Notes under the pieces: model-generated
What the model saw: only the letters and a program-made list of their open reading frames with translations
Told to the model about the DNA's origin: nothing
The model's database searches: none
Shown here: one piece after another, positions 33,989-42,831 of the stretch
How the letters are laid out: the number at the start of each line of letters is the position of its first letter
Position numbering within the stretch: the stretch's first letter is position 1
Made by a program: the position numbers and the translations under genes
Assembly (NCBI GenBank): GCA_964601275.1
Contig: CAZRMV010000001.1
Location: forward strand, 186,001-250,000
DNA length: 64,000 bases
Origin: JAOZPE01 sp964601275
GTDB taxonomy: Bacteria > Krumholzibacteriota > Krumholzibacteriia > JAJRXK01
Direction of reading: 5' to 3'

Positions 33989-36877
33989 TCAGGGGCCGGA
34001 ATCCACCGCAGCCGGCTCCGCAAGCGACGCGATCACCGCCCGTCGCAAGGCGTCCAGGCGCTCTGTGTCCATTGTCCCGTATCGTACCAGGCGGGAGACC
34101 TCCCGCGATCCGTGCCACCACCGCTTCGGGGGCCGGCTGAACCAGTCCTGCAGCACCGGGAGGAACTGGGCCCGACGCAGTCCCTTGCGCTCGACCCAGA
34201 TCTCGAGCCATTCGGTCAACTGCTGGGCGTCCCGGAGCGCCTTCACCCGCAGATCGGCCGCGACCCGGGGGCGCTCGCCCAGGGACTTGTGGGAAAAAGA
34301 AGCGCCGTTCCAGGTCGCCAGCAGCGCGGTCCCCGGGGCGTTCGGGGGATCGTATCCGGTCCAGGCATCGCGGGGGGCCAGGGTCTGCCACACCAGCACG
34401 CCCTGCGCACCATCCATCCACGCGCCCAGCACCCAGGCCGCAGTCTCGGCCGGGGGAGCGTTCTCATTTCCCGCGGCCGAATACACCTGCCACCGCAGGT
34501 GGAGGTCGCGCACCAGGGTGCGGCACCGACGCGCTTGCGCGGCGTCGAGGGGTCCCCCGGTGTAGACGATGCGGGCCGCTGAGCCCAGTGCGCCGCGCAA
34601 CCACTCCGGACGCGAGATGTCCGCCCGGGTCCACCACCGCGAGGCGGCGGAAGGAGGGAGGTTGTCCCGGAAGAACTCGAGGTAGAAGCGCAGCGCGGCC
34701 CAGTCGGGCCAGTAGAGGGGTTCGTCGAGGTTCCACCAGGTGGAATGGCCGTAGTCGACGCGGTCCTTCATCTTCGCGTTGAGGAAGAAATGCAGTTCGG
34801 TGTGCGTCCACCCCTTCGCTCGGAAATGGTCGAGGAAGGCGATCTCCGCGTGCTTCAGGCGTTCGCGGTAGATCGGCGCCAGGGCATCTTCGATCGGGGG
34901 AGCGGTCGCGTGGTGCTCCCACATGAGGGAGAAGGGATCGCCACGGCCGGGCCAGGGACCGCGGTAGTGGTAGTTCTGCGGAGTGAGAGGGGTGGGCCAA
35001 TCTTCGCGCAAGGGAAGGTAGAGGACCTCCAGGGGATGCGGGTCCCCGGGGAAGGCCGATCCGTCGAGCAACGGCCCCAGGAGGCGGTCGTAGTCGGACC
35101 AGTCGAGGGAAAACGACGCGGCGGACTTCGTTCCGGCCGGTCCCGGATTCTCCACGACGCGGGGTGCGGCCACCCAGGGAGTGAAGACGCAGCGATTGCT
35201 CCGGGCCACCCGGAACTGTTCGATGGCTTCCTTCCTCAGGTGATAGGCGTTGAGTTCGATGCGAAAACCCGGCCGGGCGGGAAGGATGAACGGCTGTACT
35301 TCGACGAGGACCGGCAGCAGATGGCGGCCGCCCGGTTGCAATTCGACGATCAATTCTCCCCGATAGCGGCCGGGTGGTGTGTCGCGGCCGATCGCGAGCT
35401 CGGCCAGGAACGCGCGGTTGGCGACCTCGGGCAGACGCGGCTCCTCACTCCTCCAGGTCAGGGTGCTTCCCTCCGGGATGGGCACGAGGTACGAAGGCTG
35501 CCACGATCCCCGATCGCGTCGGAAATACCACGCGCGGAACAACGACCACCGGGAGCTTTCCAGGGTATCCCCTCGGGCGGAAACGAGGATTCCTCCCCGG
35601 ATCCGCAGAGAGGCGGGAAGCGAATGCGCGGTCGACCCCTCGCGTCCCTGGGCCTGGACGATCAGCTGGAAGGAGACCGTCTCTCCGCGCGCTCCCACCA
35701 GGTGGACCCGGCGCCCATCCCAGACCCCGTTGCCGTCCCAGGGATTGAGACCGTTTTCCCCGGAGGTGTCGAGGCGTTCGGTGGTGACCGGGTCGAGTTG
35801 GGCCAGGGCGGGCAGTGCCCACAGGCGGGGAGGGTGACGGTGGACGAACTCGGAAGCCCGCAACGGCGGGGCCTTCAGCGGTACGGCTGGCCTCAGCGCC
35901 GGCGAGGCCGTGAACTCCACTTCGGTGGGTGGGGAGACTTCACCGTGCGGCCCCAGCGCTTCGATTCTCAAGTGGTGGGTCTTCGAAGGCGCGAGTCCCT
36001 CGAGATGGAACTCGGTGGTTCCCAGGTCGGCAGGCCAAGGGAGTTTCCAGGACGGCAAGGGCTTTCCGTCGACCCACGCGCGCCAGGCGAAGCAGGTGGA
36101 ATCGGGGGCGATGCGCACCACCACGTCGCCATGGGTGAGGGTCGCGCGATCCTGGCTCGGCCGGATCGAGACCCGGGGCGCCCGCCGCGCGGACGAACTC
36201 GTCCTATCTCCCACCGTCAGTTCGAGCCAAGGCTTGTTCGACCAGCTGTTGCGGCTGTAGAAGTAGTAGTTCCGGTTGGCGGGCGACCCTCCCTCCATCA
36301 ACGCCACCCCGTCGCTACGCCCGCAGAGGATGGCCTGGAGGATGACTGGAGGGAGCTCGATCGAAATCCAGTCGTCCCCGTCGTCGCGCACCGGGGCGGT
36401 GGAGACCAGGCTGTTGCCTTCGCCCATGATCACATCGCAGAAGGCCGATCCCGGCCAGGCCCAGGGGCGGCGCACGGAGGCATCGGCCCAGAGCCAGCAG
36501 GCCCCATCCCTTCCCGAATAGGCGCGCGTCGCCTGCCCTTCCTTCCACGGGGAACCCACCGTCGAGACCCTCAGCCAGCGGGGAGCGGGAGGATGCCGCA
36601 GGCGGAGATGCAATCGCGCGGCGAGAAGCTCGCGGCCGCGAAACGGCGACAGGTCGAAGCGGAGGGCTGCCATCTCTTCCACCGACTTCAACTTGAAGAC
36701 CGGGCTGCCTCCCGCGCTGGCCTCGCGCTCTCTGGGGGTGGCGTTGGAGATCCAGACATCGGCGGTGGCCGGCAGGCGGAAGGTCCTGGACGACTCTCCT
36801 GCCGAAGACCGCGGGGCGGCAGACCCGCTCGTGCCGGCGGCGAGGATCAACAGGAAGGCGAGAAGGCGCTGGTTCAT
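33989..36877 (-). CDS. Secreted DUF4091 glycoside-hydrolase-like protein
   Basis: The 962-residue exported protein has a signal peptide at residues 1-~20. It has an N-terminal DNRLRE/CBM96-like beta domain (ATADVWISNATPREREASAG, NKPWLELTVG, residues ~35-225) and a fibronectin-III-like stretch (~235-320). A large C-terminal region includes GENGLNPWDGNGVWDGRRVHL, FRIELNAYHLRKEA and HSTWWNLDEPLYWPDWAALRFY. The last part resembles DUF4091 proteins, which have a TIM-barrel glycoside-hydrolase fold. Carbohydrate hydrolysis is an inference; catalytic residues were not identified. The ATG at 36877 is chosen because a clean signal peptide follows. It is probably co-transcribed with the metallohydrolase gene downstream. 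Confidence 0.7.
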   Translation of the reverse strand: MNQRLLAFLLILAAGTSGSAAPRSSAGESSRTFRLPATADVWISNATPREREASAGGSPVFKLKSVEEMAALRFDLSPFRGRELLAARLHLRLRHPPAPRWLRVSTVGSPWKEGQATRAYSGRDGACWLWADASVRRPWAWPGSAFCDVIMGEGNSLVSTAPVRDDGDDWISIELPPVILQAILCGRSDGVALMEGGSPANRNYYFYSRNSWSNKPWLELTVGDRTSSSARRAPRVSIRPSQDRATLTHGDVVVRIAPDSTCFAWRAWVDGKPLPSWKLPWPADLGTTEFHLEGLAPSKTHHLRIEALGPHGEVSPPTEVEFTASPALRPAVPLKAPPLRASEFVHRHPPRLWALPALAQLDPVTTERLDTSGENGLNPWDGNGVWDGRRVHLVGARGETVSFQLIVQAQGREGSTAHSLPASLRIRGGILVSARGDTLESSRWSLFRAWYFRRDRGSWQPSYLVPIPEGSTLTWRSEEPRLPEVANRAFLAELAIGRDTPPGRYRGELIVELQPGGRHLLPVLVEVQPFILPARPGFRIELNAYHLRKEAIEQFRVARSNRCVFTPWVAAPRVVENPGPAGTKSAASFSLDWSDYDRLLGPLLDGSAFPGDPHPLEVLYLPLREDWPTPLTPQNYHYRGPWPGRGDPFSLMWEHHATAPPIEDALAPIYRERLKHAEIAFLDHFRAKGWTHTELHFFLNAKMKDRVDYGHSTWWNLDEPLYWPDWAALRFYLEFFRDNLPPSAASRWWTRADISRPEWLRGALGSAARIVYTGGPLDAAQARRCRTLVRDLHLRWQVYSAAGNENAPPAETAAWVLGAWMDGAQGVLVWQTLAPRDAWTGYDPPNAPGTALLATWNGASFSHKSLGERPRVAADLRVKALRDAQQLTEWLEIWVERKGLRRAQFLPVLQDWFSRPPKRWWHGSREVSRLVRYGTMDTERLDALRRAVIASLAEPAAVDSGP

Positions 36878-36907
36878 GCTGGACCAGTAGGCGGAAGGTT
36901 GGCCCCG

Positions 36908-36930
36908 GGACGGCGGTGGACCCGCCGTCC
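36908..36930. promoter_or_regulatory. Hairpin in the divergent region DUF4091 / FAH
   Basis: A perfect 9-bp stem (GGACGGCGG / TGGAC / CCGCCGTCC) lies 31 bp upstream of the DUF4091 start. It could be an operator or leader hairpin; no function is assigned. Confidence 0.3.
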
Positions 36931-37149
36931 TGGTCATTGCACCACCTCGCGGCAGCCAACGCAAGGAGCGCTTCAGCCATCCCGCCGAGCTTCCGGCGGA
37001 CGTCCCGAGGCTCCTCCTTGCCATATCGCGGGATCGAGGCCACGATGGGGTCCATCGTCTCCACCGCGCCCGGCCTTCTGGACAAGGTGCCGGTACCCGA
37101 CGGGAGCGGAGTGTTCTGGACTTCTGACTTCCACGCCGTGAGGCCCTCG

Positions 37150-38019
37150 ATGCGTTGCCGGATCTTTCGCCTGAGTCGTCCACCCCATGAACTGATCCTG
37201 GAAACGGGGGGGCGGTACCTGGGCCTGAGCCGTTTTCTCGCCGCGGCCGGTCGGCCGGACGATCTTCTCGCCCTCTGCCGTGAAGGCTTCTTTCGTCCCG
37301 AGGCGTTGCGGCGATGCCTGGAAGAGGAAGCCTGGGAGGAAGTCGGCGCCCCCGACGAGACGGCGGGTGAGATCGACACGCCTCTGGCCCGCTCGCAGGT
37401 GGGCAAGATCCTCGCCCTGGGAAAGAACTTTTCCGCCCATGCGGCGGAATTCGGGGAGGAGGTTCCGGCCGAACCGCTGTTCTTCAACAAGCTGCCGGAA
37501 CTGCTCACGCCCACCGGGGCAACGGTCACCGTTCCCGCCTGGTATGATGGACGGGTCGATCACGAGGCGGAAGTCGCGGTCGTGATCGGCAGCACCGGCC
37601 GCGATCTTCGACCGGAAGAGGCCATGGACCGGGTGGCCGGTTATGCCGTGGCCAACGACCTCACCGCGCGCACCCTCCAGAAGAATGATCGAGCGAAAGG
37701 ATTCCCCTGGTTCCGCGGGAAGAACCTGGATGGCTTCTGTCCGCTCGGACCTTGCTTCGTCCCGAAGGAACAACTCGAGGTCCACGATCTGAGGGTGCAG
37801 GCCCGGGTGAACGGCGCCCTGCGGCAGGACGCCACCACCGCCGACTGGGTGGTGGACATTCCCCACGCCCTGGCCTACCTGTCCCGTCACCTGACCCTGC
37901 GGCCGGGCGACCTCGTGCTCATGGGCACACCAGAAGGTGTTGGCCCTCTTCAGGACGGCGACGAGGTGGTGTGCGAGGTCGAAGGAATCGGCGCGTTGCG
38001 CACCCGCATCGTTCGCTGA
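37150..38019 (+). CDS. Fumarylacetoacetate-hydrolase-family protein
   Basis: The 289-residue protein has an FAH catalytic domain from about residue 85. Metal and active-site segments are ILALGKNFSAHAAEF, the metal motif DHEAEVAVVIG, YAVANDLTAR, KNLDGFCPLGP, and the closing GDLVLMGTPEGVGPLQDGDEV. Members cleave C-C bonds of beta-diketo acids or decarboxylate oxaloacetate and acylpyruvates with a divalent metal; the exact substrate is not readable. The ATG at 37150 (GAGG 6 nt upstream) gives an N-terminus like the family; an ATG at 37045 also has a GAGG and would add 35 residues. It is convergent with a WYL regulator. Confidence 0.85.
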   Translation: MRCRIFRLSRPPHELILETGGRYLGLSRFLAAAGRPDDLLALCREGFFRPEALRRCLEEEAWEEVGAPDETAGEIDTPLARSQVGKILALGKNFSAHAAEFGEEVPAEPLFFNKLPELLTPTGATVTVPAWYDGRVDHEAEVAVVIGSTGRDLRPEEAMDRVAGYAVANDLTARTLQKNDRAKGFPWFRGKNLDGFCPLGPCFVPKEQLEVHDLRVQARVNGALRQDATTADWVVDIPHALAYLSRHLTLRPGDLVLMGTPEGVGPLQDGDEVVCEVEGIGALRTRIVR

Positions 38020-38055
38020 CCGGCAAGGGAGCTGCGGGACGTCGCGCGCGATCGG

Positions 38056-39066
38056 TCACCAGCCGTAGATCTTCTCCACCTCGGTGATGCGTTTTCGAAC
38101 CTCCCGCTTCAATTCCTCCGGGCGGAGAACCCGGGCCAGCGCGCCGAACCGCAGGACCCAGCTCACCGTCTCGGGCATCGACACCGCGGAGAAGTCGAGC
38201 CGGATCGAACCGTCCTTGCGGCGCCGTACTTTCTGCGTAGGGCTCCAGGTGCGCTCGGCGGCGTAGTCGGCGGCCCAGCCCTTCAGTTCGACCGACACCT
38301 CGAAGGACTTGCCCTGGATGAGCCCGAAATGGCGGTTGAGGCTCTTCTCGAAGTCGTAGTTCTCCGGCCGGCGGAAGGGGGTGTCGGTCAGCGCGGCGCG
38401 GCGAAAACGCTGCAGGGCCAGCAGGGGATCGTAGCCGGGATTCTTGAACGGGCGACCGGGCATCTTGGCGTAGCGCGCGTGGACGTAGATGGTCTCGTTC
38501 CAGGCGAAGATCTTCAGGGGCTTGATACGGAAGGTCTTGGCCCGGGCGTCCGCCGGGCGCCGGTAGCTCACCTCGCAGACCCGCTTGCGCTTCATGCCTT
38601 CGGTCAGCGTGTGGAGGATCTCCTGTTGTGGAGAGTAGTCGATGATCCCGGCACGGAAGATCCCGAAGTGTTGCGTGTCCACTTCTGCTTCTTCCCCCAA
38701 CAGTTGGGAACTCTTCTCCACCGCACGGTTCAATTCGGCGAAGTGCCGGCGCCCGAGAAGGTGTTCGGTGAACGCCCGGCACATGAGAAGCGTCTCGAGT
38801 TCTTCACGGGAGAGCATGGCCGCCGAATGAGGCGTCACGGCGCGGCGGATCCGGTAGAAGCTCCGGTTGCCGCGCTTCTCGTGTTCGATCTTCGCGCGGT
38901 AACTGCAGGTGATATCGTCGATCAGGCGGAGGACGGTCTGTTTCGAACATCCGAGTTCTCGACTCAGTTGGGTCAGCGAACACCATTCCCCGGTGAACAC
39001 CAATCGGGCGAAGAGAGAGACGAGTTTTCCACCGTAACTGAGGTCGGGGGAGATCTTGCTGGGCAT
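38056..39066 (-). CDS. WYL-domain transcriptional regulator
   Basis: The 336-residue protein has an N-terminal winged helix (about residues 8-75; LVFTGEWCSLTQLSRELGCSKQTVLRLIDDI). The WYL domain follows (~130-220; EVSYRRPADARAKTFRIKPLKIFAWNETIYVHARY), then a WCX-type C-terminal extension (~235-330; FEVSVELKGWAADYAAERTW, MPETVSWVLRFGALARVLRPEEL). WYL proteins sense ligands, sometimes nucleic acids or nucleotides, and regulate stress, DNA-damage or defence genes. No defence gene is nearby, so the target may be itself or distant. The start is the ATG at 39066; no strong ribosome site is visible. Confidence 0.85.
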   Translation of the reverse strand: MPSKISPDLSYGGKLVSLFARLVFTGEWCSLTQLSRELGCSKQTVLRLIDDITCSYRAKIEHEKRGNRSFYRIRRAVTPHSAAMLSREELETLLMCRAFTEHLLGRRHFAELNRAVEKSSQLLGEEAEVDTQHFGIFRAGIIDYSPQQEILHTLTEGMKRKRVCEVSYRRPADARAKTFRIKPLKIFAWNETIYVHARYAKMPGRPFKNPGYDPLLALQRFRRAALTDTPFRRPENYDFEKSLNRHFGLIQGKSFEVSVELKGWAADYAAERTWSPTQKVRRRKDGSIRLDFSAVSMPETVSWVLRFGALARVLRPEELKREVRKRITEVEKIYGW

Positions 39067-39440
39067 GGCGGACTCGTGGGTTGGAGGAGATGGTTGCCGC
39101 CGGAGGCTCCCGGGGGTGGTGTCGCGGGACCGGCCGGGGGTCGACTGTAGATTCCGCGGGTGCCCGATGAGTATGACCGATGGTGTGGTGCCGGTGGAAG
39201 GGGCAAGAAGGTGGTTTCCCGGCCCCGGGGTGGAATCGACCGGATCGTTCCGCGATGTGGAACGACCGTGGTCCATGGTGGTCCCGCCGGCCACCAACTG
39301 GTCCATTGAGGAGGCCGGCCGAAACCTCGGGATCTCCTCCCGGCGCATGGGAGCCAGGGGCCGCCCTGTACCGCATGACCCAATGGCGCGGCGGCTTCGC
39401 GCCGGGAGATCCCGGGGTGGACGATCGAGACCTCGCCGGC
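39067..39440. other. Intergenic region upstream of the WYL regulator
   Basis: This 374 bp has no convincing gene. It contains a CGTTCC...GGAACG inverted repeat (about 39248-39265) and weak minus-strand -10-like boxes CATACT and TACAGT near 39145-39178. It is the likely site of the regulator's promoter and operator. Confidence 0.35.
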
Positions 39441-40916
39441 CTACCCGCCGGAACCAGGTGATCGGCCGCAGACGCTCTCGATCCAGTCGCCGATGGTCTG
39501 CAAGGCCTTCGGCGCGATGGTCTCCTCGATCCGGGAATACTCGCTGGGGCTGCCCGTGGTGCAGGTCTGGAACAGATGATTCAACCCGGGCAGTTCGATG
39601 ACCCGGAAGTGCTGGTTGCCTCCAGCCTTCAAGGCCTTCTCGATGGCCGCGAGGTTCTCCTTGGCCGGAACCTGGAGGTCCTTCTCGCCACCGAGGGCGA
39701 GTACGGGACACCGCACCTTCTCGAGGGTGGGGCGCGGATCGTAGCTGAGGAAGAAGCGGAACCAGGGAGAGAGAAGGCTGTGGATCTGGGCATCGAGGTT
39801 CGCCTCGGGGTCATTCAGTCGCCCGCGTTCCTCCTCGTTCAGCGCGTCCAGGGTCTCCTTCAAGATGGAGCGGAGTTTCCGGGCGGCGGCGGTGCTGTCC
39901 GGGGTCGATTCGATCACCTCGAAGAGACGCTCCTGCAGTTTCCGGTTCCGGGCGATCTCCTCTTCGGAGGTGCTGTCCGCCCGGGCGATGATCGCGCTCT
40001 GCAGCAGGATGATGTCCTTGCCGGGAAGGCCGGGACCGGCCATCAACACGATGAAGGCCACATCCCTCGAGCGCACCGCTGCCATCGGGGCGATGAGACC
40101 GCCCTCGCTGTGGCCGATGAGCCCGATGCACGCCGTGTCGATCTCCGGGCGCTGTTCCAGGTAGTCCACGCCGGCCAGCACGTCTCCGGCGAAATCCTCG
40201 GTGGTCGAAGCCGCGGTGCTTCCCGTCGAGCCGCCCACCCCACGATCGTCCACCCGCAGGACCGCGATGCCCCGGCGGGTGAGGTCATCGGCCAGGATCC
40301 AGAAGGGCCGGTGACCGAAGACCTCCTCGTCCCGGTTTTCCGCCCCTGATCCGGAGATCAAGAGCACCGCGGGAAAGGGTCCACTCCCCTTGGGCAGGGT
40401 CAGGGTTCCGGCCAGGGTCACCCCACCGGCGGCGTTCTCGTAGCGCACCTCCTCTTCGAGATAAGGGTAGGGTTTCTTCGGCTCCTGGGGACGCCGGAGG
40501 GTGATCTTCTCCTTGGATCTCCGGAGAACCAGGGGCAGGGACAGCCCGGCCTGGCTCCAGCTGCCCTCGATCGAGGCGCGGTCTTCGCCCACCACCCCGA
40601 CGAAGCCGCCACGGACCACCGCCACGTCCAGCCGCAGGGAATCTCCGGTGAGGGTCACCGCGTTGACCGGGATTCCCGTGGCACCCTGGTCCGGGCTGTC
40701 CAGGGTGGCGCCCAGGGTGCCGTCCTCCTTCGGTGTGAGATGGAGGACCAGGCGCAGCTCGGCTCCGGAAAAGGAGAGTGTTCCCTGCCAATCCCCGGCG
40801 AGATCGGCGGCGGAGATCGGGACATCCTCGGCGTGGAGCGCCGATCCGAACAAGAGCAGTATCGATGACAGCAGGATGGAAAGGAACCGTCGGAGATCGC
40901 GTAGGTTTCTGTTCAT
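39441..40916 (-). CDS. Secreted alpha/beta hydrolase
   Basis: The 491-residue protein has a signal peptide (about 1-29, ending LHAED). An N-terminal beta domain (~35-140; DLAGDWQGTLSFSGAELRLVLHL) is of a type often found before alpha/beta hydrolase modules in FCB bacteria. The hydrolase domain (~150-490) has the nucleophile in IGLIGHSEGGLIAP, the acid in LALGGEKDLQVPAKENL and the catalytic His in LPGLNHLFQ. This resembles S9/prolyl-oligopeptidase-like or acyl esterase members. Peptidase or esterase action is inferred and the substrate is unknown. GAGGAGG lies 5 nt before the ATG. Confidence 0.85.
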   Translation of the reverse strand: MNRNLRDLRRFLSILLSSILLLFGSALHAEDVPISAADLAGDWQGTLSFSGAELRLVLHLTPKEDGTLGATLDSPDQGATGIPVNAVTLTGDSLRLDVAVVRGGFVGVVGEDRASIEGSWSQAGLSLPLVLRRSKEKITLRRPQEPKKPYPYLEEEVRYENAAGGVTLAGTLTLPKGSGPFPAVLLISGSGAENRDEEVFGHRPFWILADDLTRRGIAVLRVDDRGVGGSTGSTAASTTEDFAGDVLAGVDYLEQRPEIDTACIGLIGHSEGGLIAPMAAVRSRDVAFIVLMAGPGLPGKDIILLQSAIIARADSTSEEEIARNRKLQERLFEVIESTPDSTAAARKLRSILKETLDALNEEERGRLNDPEANLDAQIHSLLSPWFRFFLSYDPRPTLEKVRCPVLALGGEKDLQVPAKENLAAIEKALKAGGNQHFRVIELPGLNHLFQTCTTGSPSEYSRIEETIAPKALQTIGDWIESVCGRSPGSGG

Positions 40917-40990
40917 GGCCTCCTCCTCGTTCCGGGTCCTGGTTCCGAGGCGTCACGAGGCGCCGGAAGATTCCTTCCGGACGGAGCCGT

Positions 40991-41569
40991 CTATCGCGAA
41001 ACACCCAGCCCGAGCAACCCGATGACTCCGTGTCCGACATCTTCGCCGCGGGTGGAGACATTGAACTCGGCGCCCAGGCCCACGGAGAGTTCCCAGCGCC
41101 AGGCTCCGCCGCCGGTTTGCCACCGATAGCCGCCGGTCGCGGTCGGCTGGAACACGGTGACCTCGGTGGTACCGCTCCGCTGGGGGTCTTCCCAGTCGAT
41201 GGACAGGAACCAGAGGTCGGCTCGAAGTCCTACGATCCAAGCCTTCTCGCGCATTCCCAGCCGATGGATCCATCCTCCGCCGAAGCCGAATCCGTTGCCC
41301 TGCTCGTTGTCGTGCTCGCCCCAATCATGGCGGTCGGTGAAATTCATGCCGGCGCAAAGGAGAACGATATCGGGTTCCGACAACGGGACGTCCACGCGGA
41401 CGGCTGGAATCAGACCCGCCGGGTAGGCTCGCAGATCGACCCCCCAGCGGACGCTTTCCGCACGGACGGCCTGGACCCCGGTCGAGGCCAAGAGGAACAG
41501 GACGACGCCCCGCATCCAGATGAGTCTTCTCGTTCGGCCGGCGGGTTGCCTGGTGACGCATCGTTCCAT
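40991..41569 (-). CDS. Probable outer-membrane beta-barrel protein
   Basis: The 192-residue product has a basic N-terminus, a signal peptide (roughly residues 18-38, ending VRAES) and then alternating polar/aromatic beta strands (WGVDLRAYPAGLIPAVRVDV, AWIVGLRADLWFLSIDW, WRWELSVGLGAEFNVS). This is typical of small outer-membrane barrels. No specific family is recognised. It lies between a lipoprotein and the secreted hydrolase, all on the minus strand. An internal ATG at 41515 is an alternative start that would leave a cleaner signal peptide. Confidence 0.55.
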   Translation of the reverse strand: MERCVTRQPAGRTRRLIWMRGVVLFLLASTGVQAVRAESVRWGVDLRAYPAGLIPAVRVDVPLSEPDIVLLCAGMNFTDRHDWGEHDNEQGNGFGFGGGWIHRLGMREKAWIVGLRADLWFLSIDWEDPQRSGTTEVTVFQPTATGGYRWQTGGGAWRWELSVGLGAEFNVSTRGEDVGHGVIGLLGLGVSR

Positions 41570-41692
41570 GGAGGAACCCTATCACCCGGCAAGAGAATGC
41601 ACCAGCACGCCGAGAAGGTCCTCCGATGGCGGCCGACCCGATGTTTCCGGTCGGCCGCAGGGTGATACGGAACGGGTGGAGCGAAGGGCCGT

Positions 41693-42178
41693 CTAGGGAG
41701 CGGCCAGGGAAAGGAGGAGATCGCGGAGCTGGGCGGCGGGCCCGGTGGTGCAGCCGGTGATCTTGGCGATGAACTCATCGCCTCCCTGGCGCAACCCCAG
41801 TTCCTCGACCGGCTCCTGGCTTCCCGCACATCCGGCATTGCCCCGCTTGAAGATCTCCACCATCGCCGGATCCAGGGCGAGGGTTTGCACCTGCGCGACG
41901 GTGGCGGCGTCGAGGGTGTCGATGGAAGTGATGACCGAGGGATCCCCCAGGGGATTCACCCGCCGCTCTCCGCTCCACAGCACCTGGACGAAGCCGAGGC
42001 AATCGGCGCCGCCAGGACAGGTGATCGGACGCTGGAACAAGGTGACCCCGGGATCGGTGAGGTTGAGCCCGGGGTCCTGGGGCGGGGGAGGCGGCGGATT
42101 GGTGGTGTTGTCACCGGAACAGGCGGCCAACAGGAAAAGGACCAGAAGGAATACTCTCCGCGACACGGTCCTGGACAT
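41693..42178 (-). CDS. Small lipoprotein of unknown function
   Basis: The 161-residue lipoprotein has the N-terminus RRVFLLVLFLLAAC, a lipobox with Cys near residue 20, then a Pro-rich spacer (NPPPPPPQDP). The mature part has six Cys residues, several paired in sequence (ITCPGGADCLGF; NAGCAGS; ITGCTTG), and no recognised domain. AGAGGGA precedes the ATG at 42178. It is the first gene after the rubrerythrin operon, separated by 107 bp. Confidence 0.65.
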   Translation of the reverse strand: MSRTVSRRVFLLVLFLLAACSGDNTTNPPPPPPQDPGLNLTDPGVTLFQRPITCPGGADCLGFVQVLWSGERRVNPLGDPSVITSIDTLDAATVAQVQTLALDPAMVEIFKRGNAGCAGSQEPVEELGLRQGGDEFIAKITGCTTGPAAQLRDLLLSLAAP

Positions 42179-42284
42179 CAGGTCCCTCTTGTTCCGGTGA
42201 GACGGAACCATACACTCCTGTGGCGATGACTTGCCGGCTCCTGATGAGTATAGGCGATTTCGACGCGAAGGGACAGGGCAGGCC

Positions 42285-42797
42285 TCAGACCGCGAATTCC
42301 TTGAAGATCTTGGCCAGGGCGTTGCACACCGGGCAGCGATCGGGGACCTCGTCGCCGACCACCGTGTACCCGCAGATGGGACATACGAAGACCTTCACCT
42401 CGGAGATGTCCTCCCCCGCGTCGACGGCCTTCTTGGCCGCCGCGTAGAGCTGGCTGTGGATCTTCTCCGCTTCCAGCGCGTAGTCCATGCTCTGGACCGC
42501 CTTCTTCTCCCCCTGCATCTCGGCCACGGCCTTGTAGGCCGGGTACATTTCATCGATCTCGAAGTCTTCGCCCTTCTTCGATTCCACCAGGTTGTCCGAA
42601 GTCGAATGGATGCCGTCGAGGGCCTTGAGGTGGTTGGTGGCGTGGACACGTTCGGCGTAGGCGATGGCTCGGTACAGGTTGGCGATGCGGACCTTGCCTT
42701 CCTTCTCGGCCGCGTCGGCGAATGCGAGGTATTTCATGTGGGCCTGGCTCTCGCCGGCAAAGGCCGCTTTGAGGAATTCTTCGGTCATCGGGTGCAT
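42285..42797 (-). CDS. Rubrerythrin
   Basis: The 170-residue protein has a ferritin-like diiron domain (residues ~1-130; FAGESQAHMKYLAFAD, AYAERVHATNHLKAL, EAEKIHSQLY) and a C-terminal rubredoxin domain (CPICGYTVVGDEVPDRCPVC) binding one iron by four cysteines. Rubrerythrins reduce hydrogen peroxide in the cytoplasm and are typical of anaerobes and microaerophiles. AAAGGATCG lies 7 nt before the ATG. The gene follows histidine ammonia-lyase by 34 bp and may be the last member of that operon. Confidence 0.93.
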   Translation of the reverse strand: MHPMTEEFLKAAFAGESQAHMKYLAFADAAEKEGKVRIANLYRAIAYAERVHATNHLKALDGIHSTSDNLVESKKGEDFEIDEMYPAYKAVAEMQGEKKAVQSMDYALEAEKIHSQLYAAAKKAVDAGEDISEVKVFVCPICGYTVVGDEVPDRCPVCNALAKIFKEFAV

Positions 42798-42831
42798 GAT
42801 CGATCCTTTCCTTTGAGGGGATGCTCCCGCC

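Noticed and set aside
38056..39066. WYL regulator as a marker of a nearby defence system.
   Set aside because: Flanking genes are an FAH-family hydrolase and a secreted hydrolase; no nuclease, restriction, BREX, CBASS or similar gene is adjacent.
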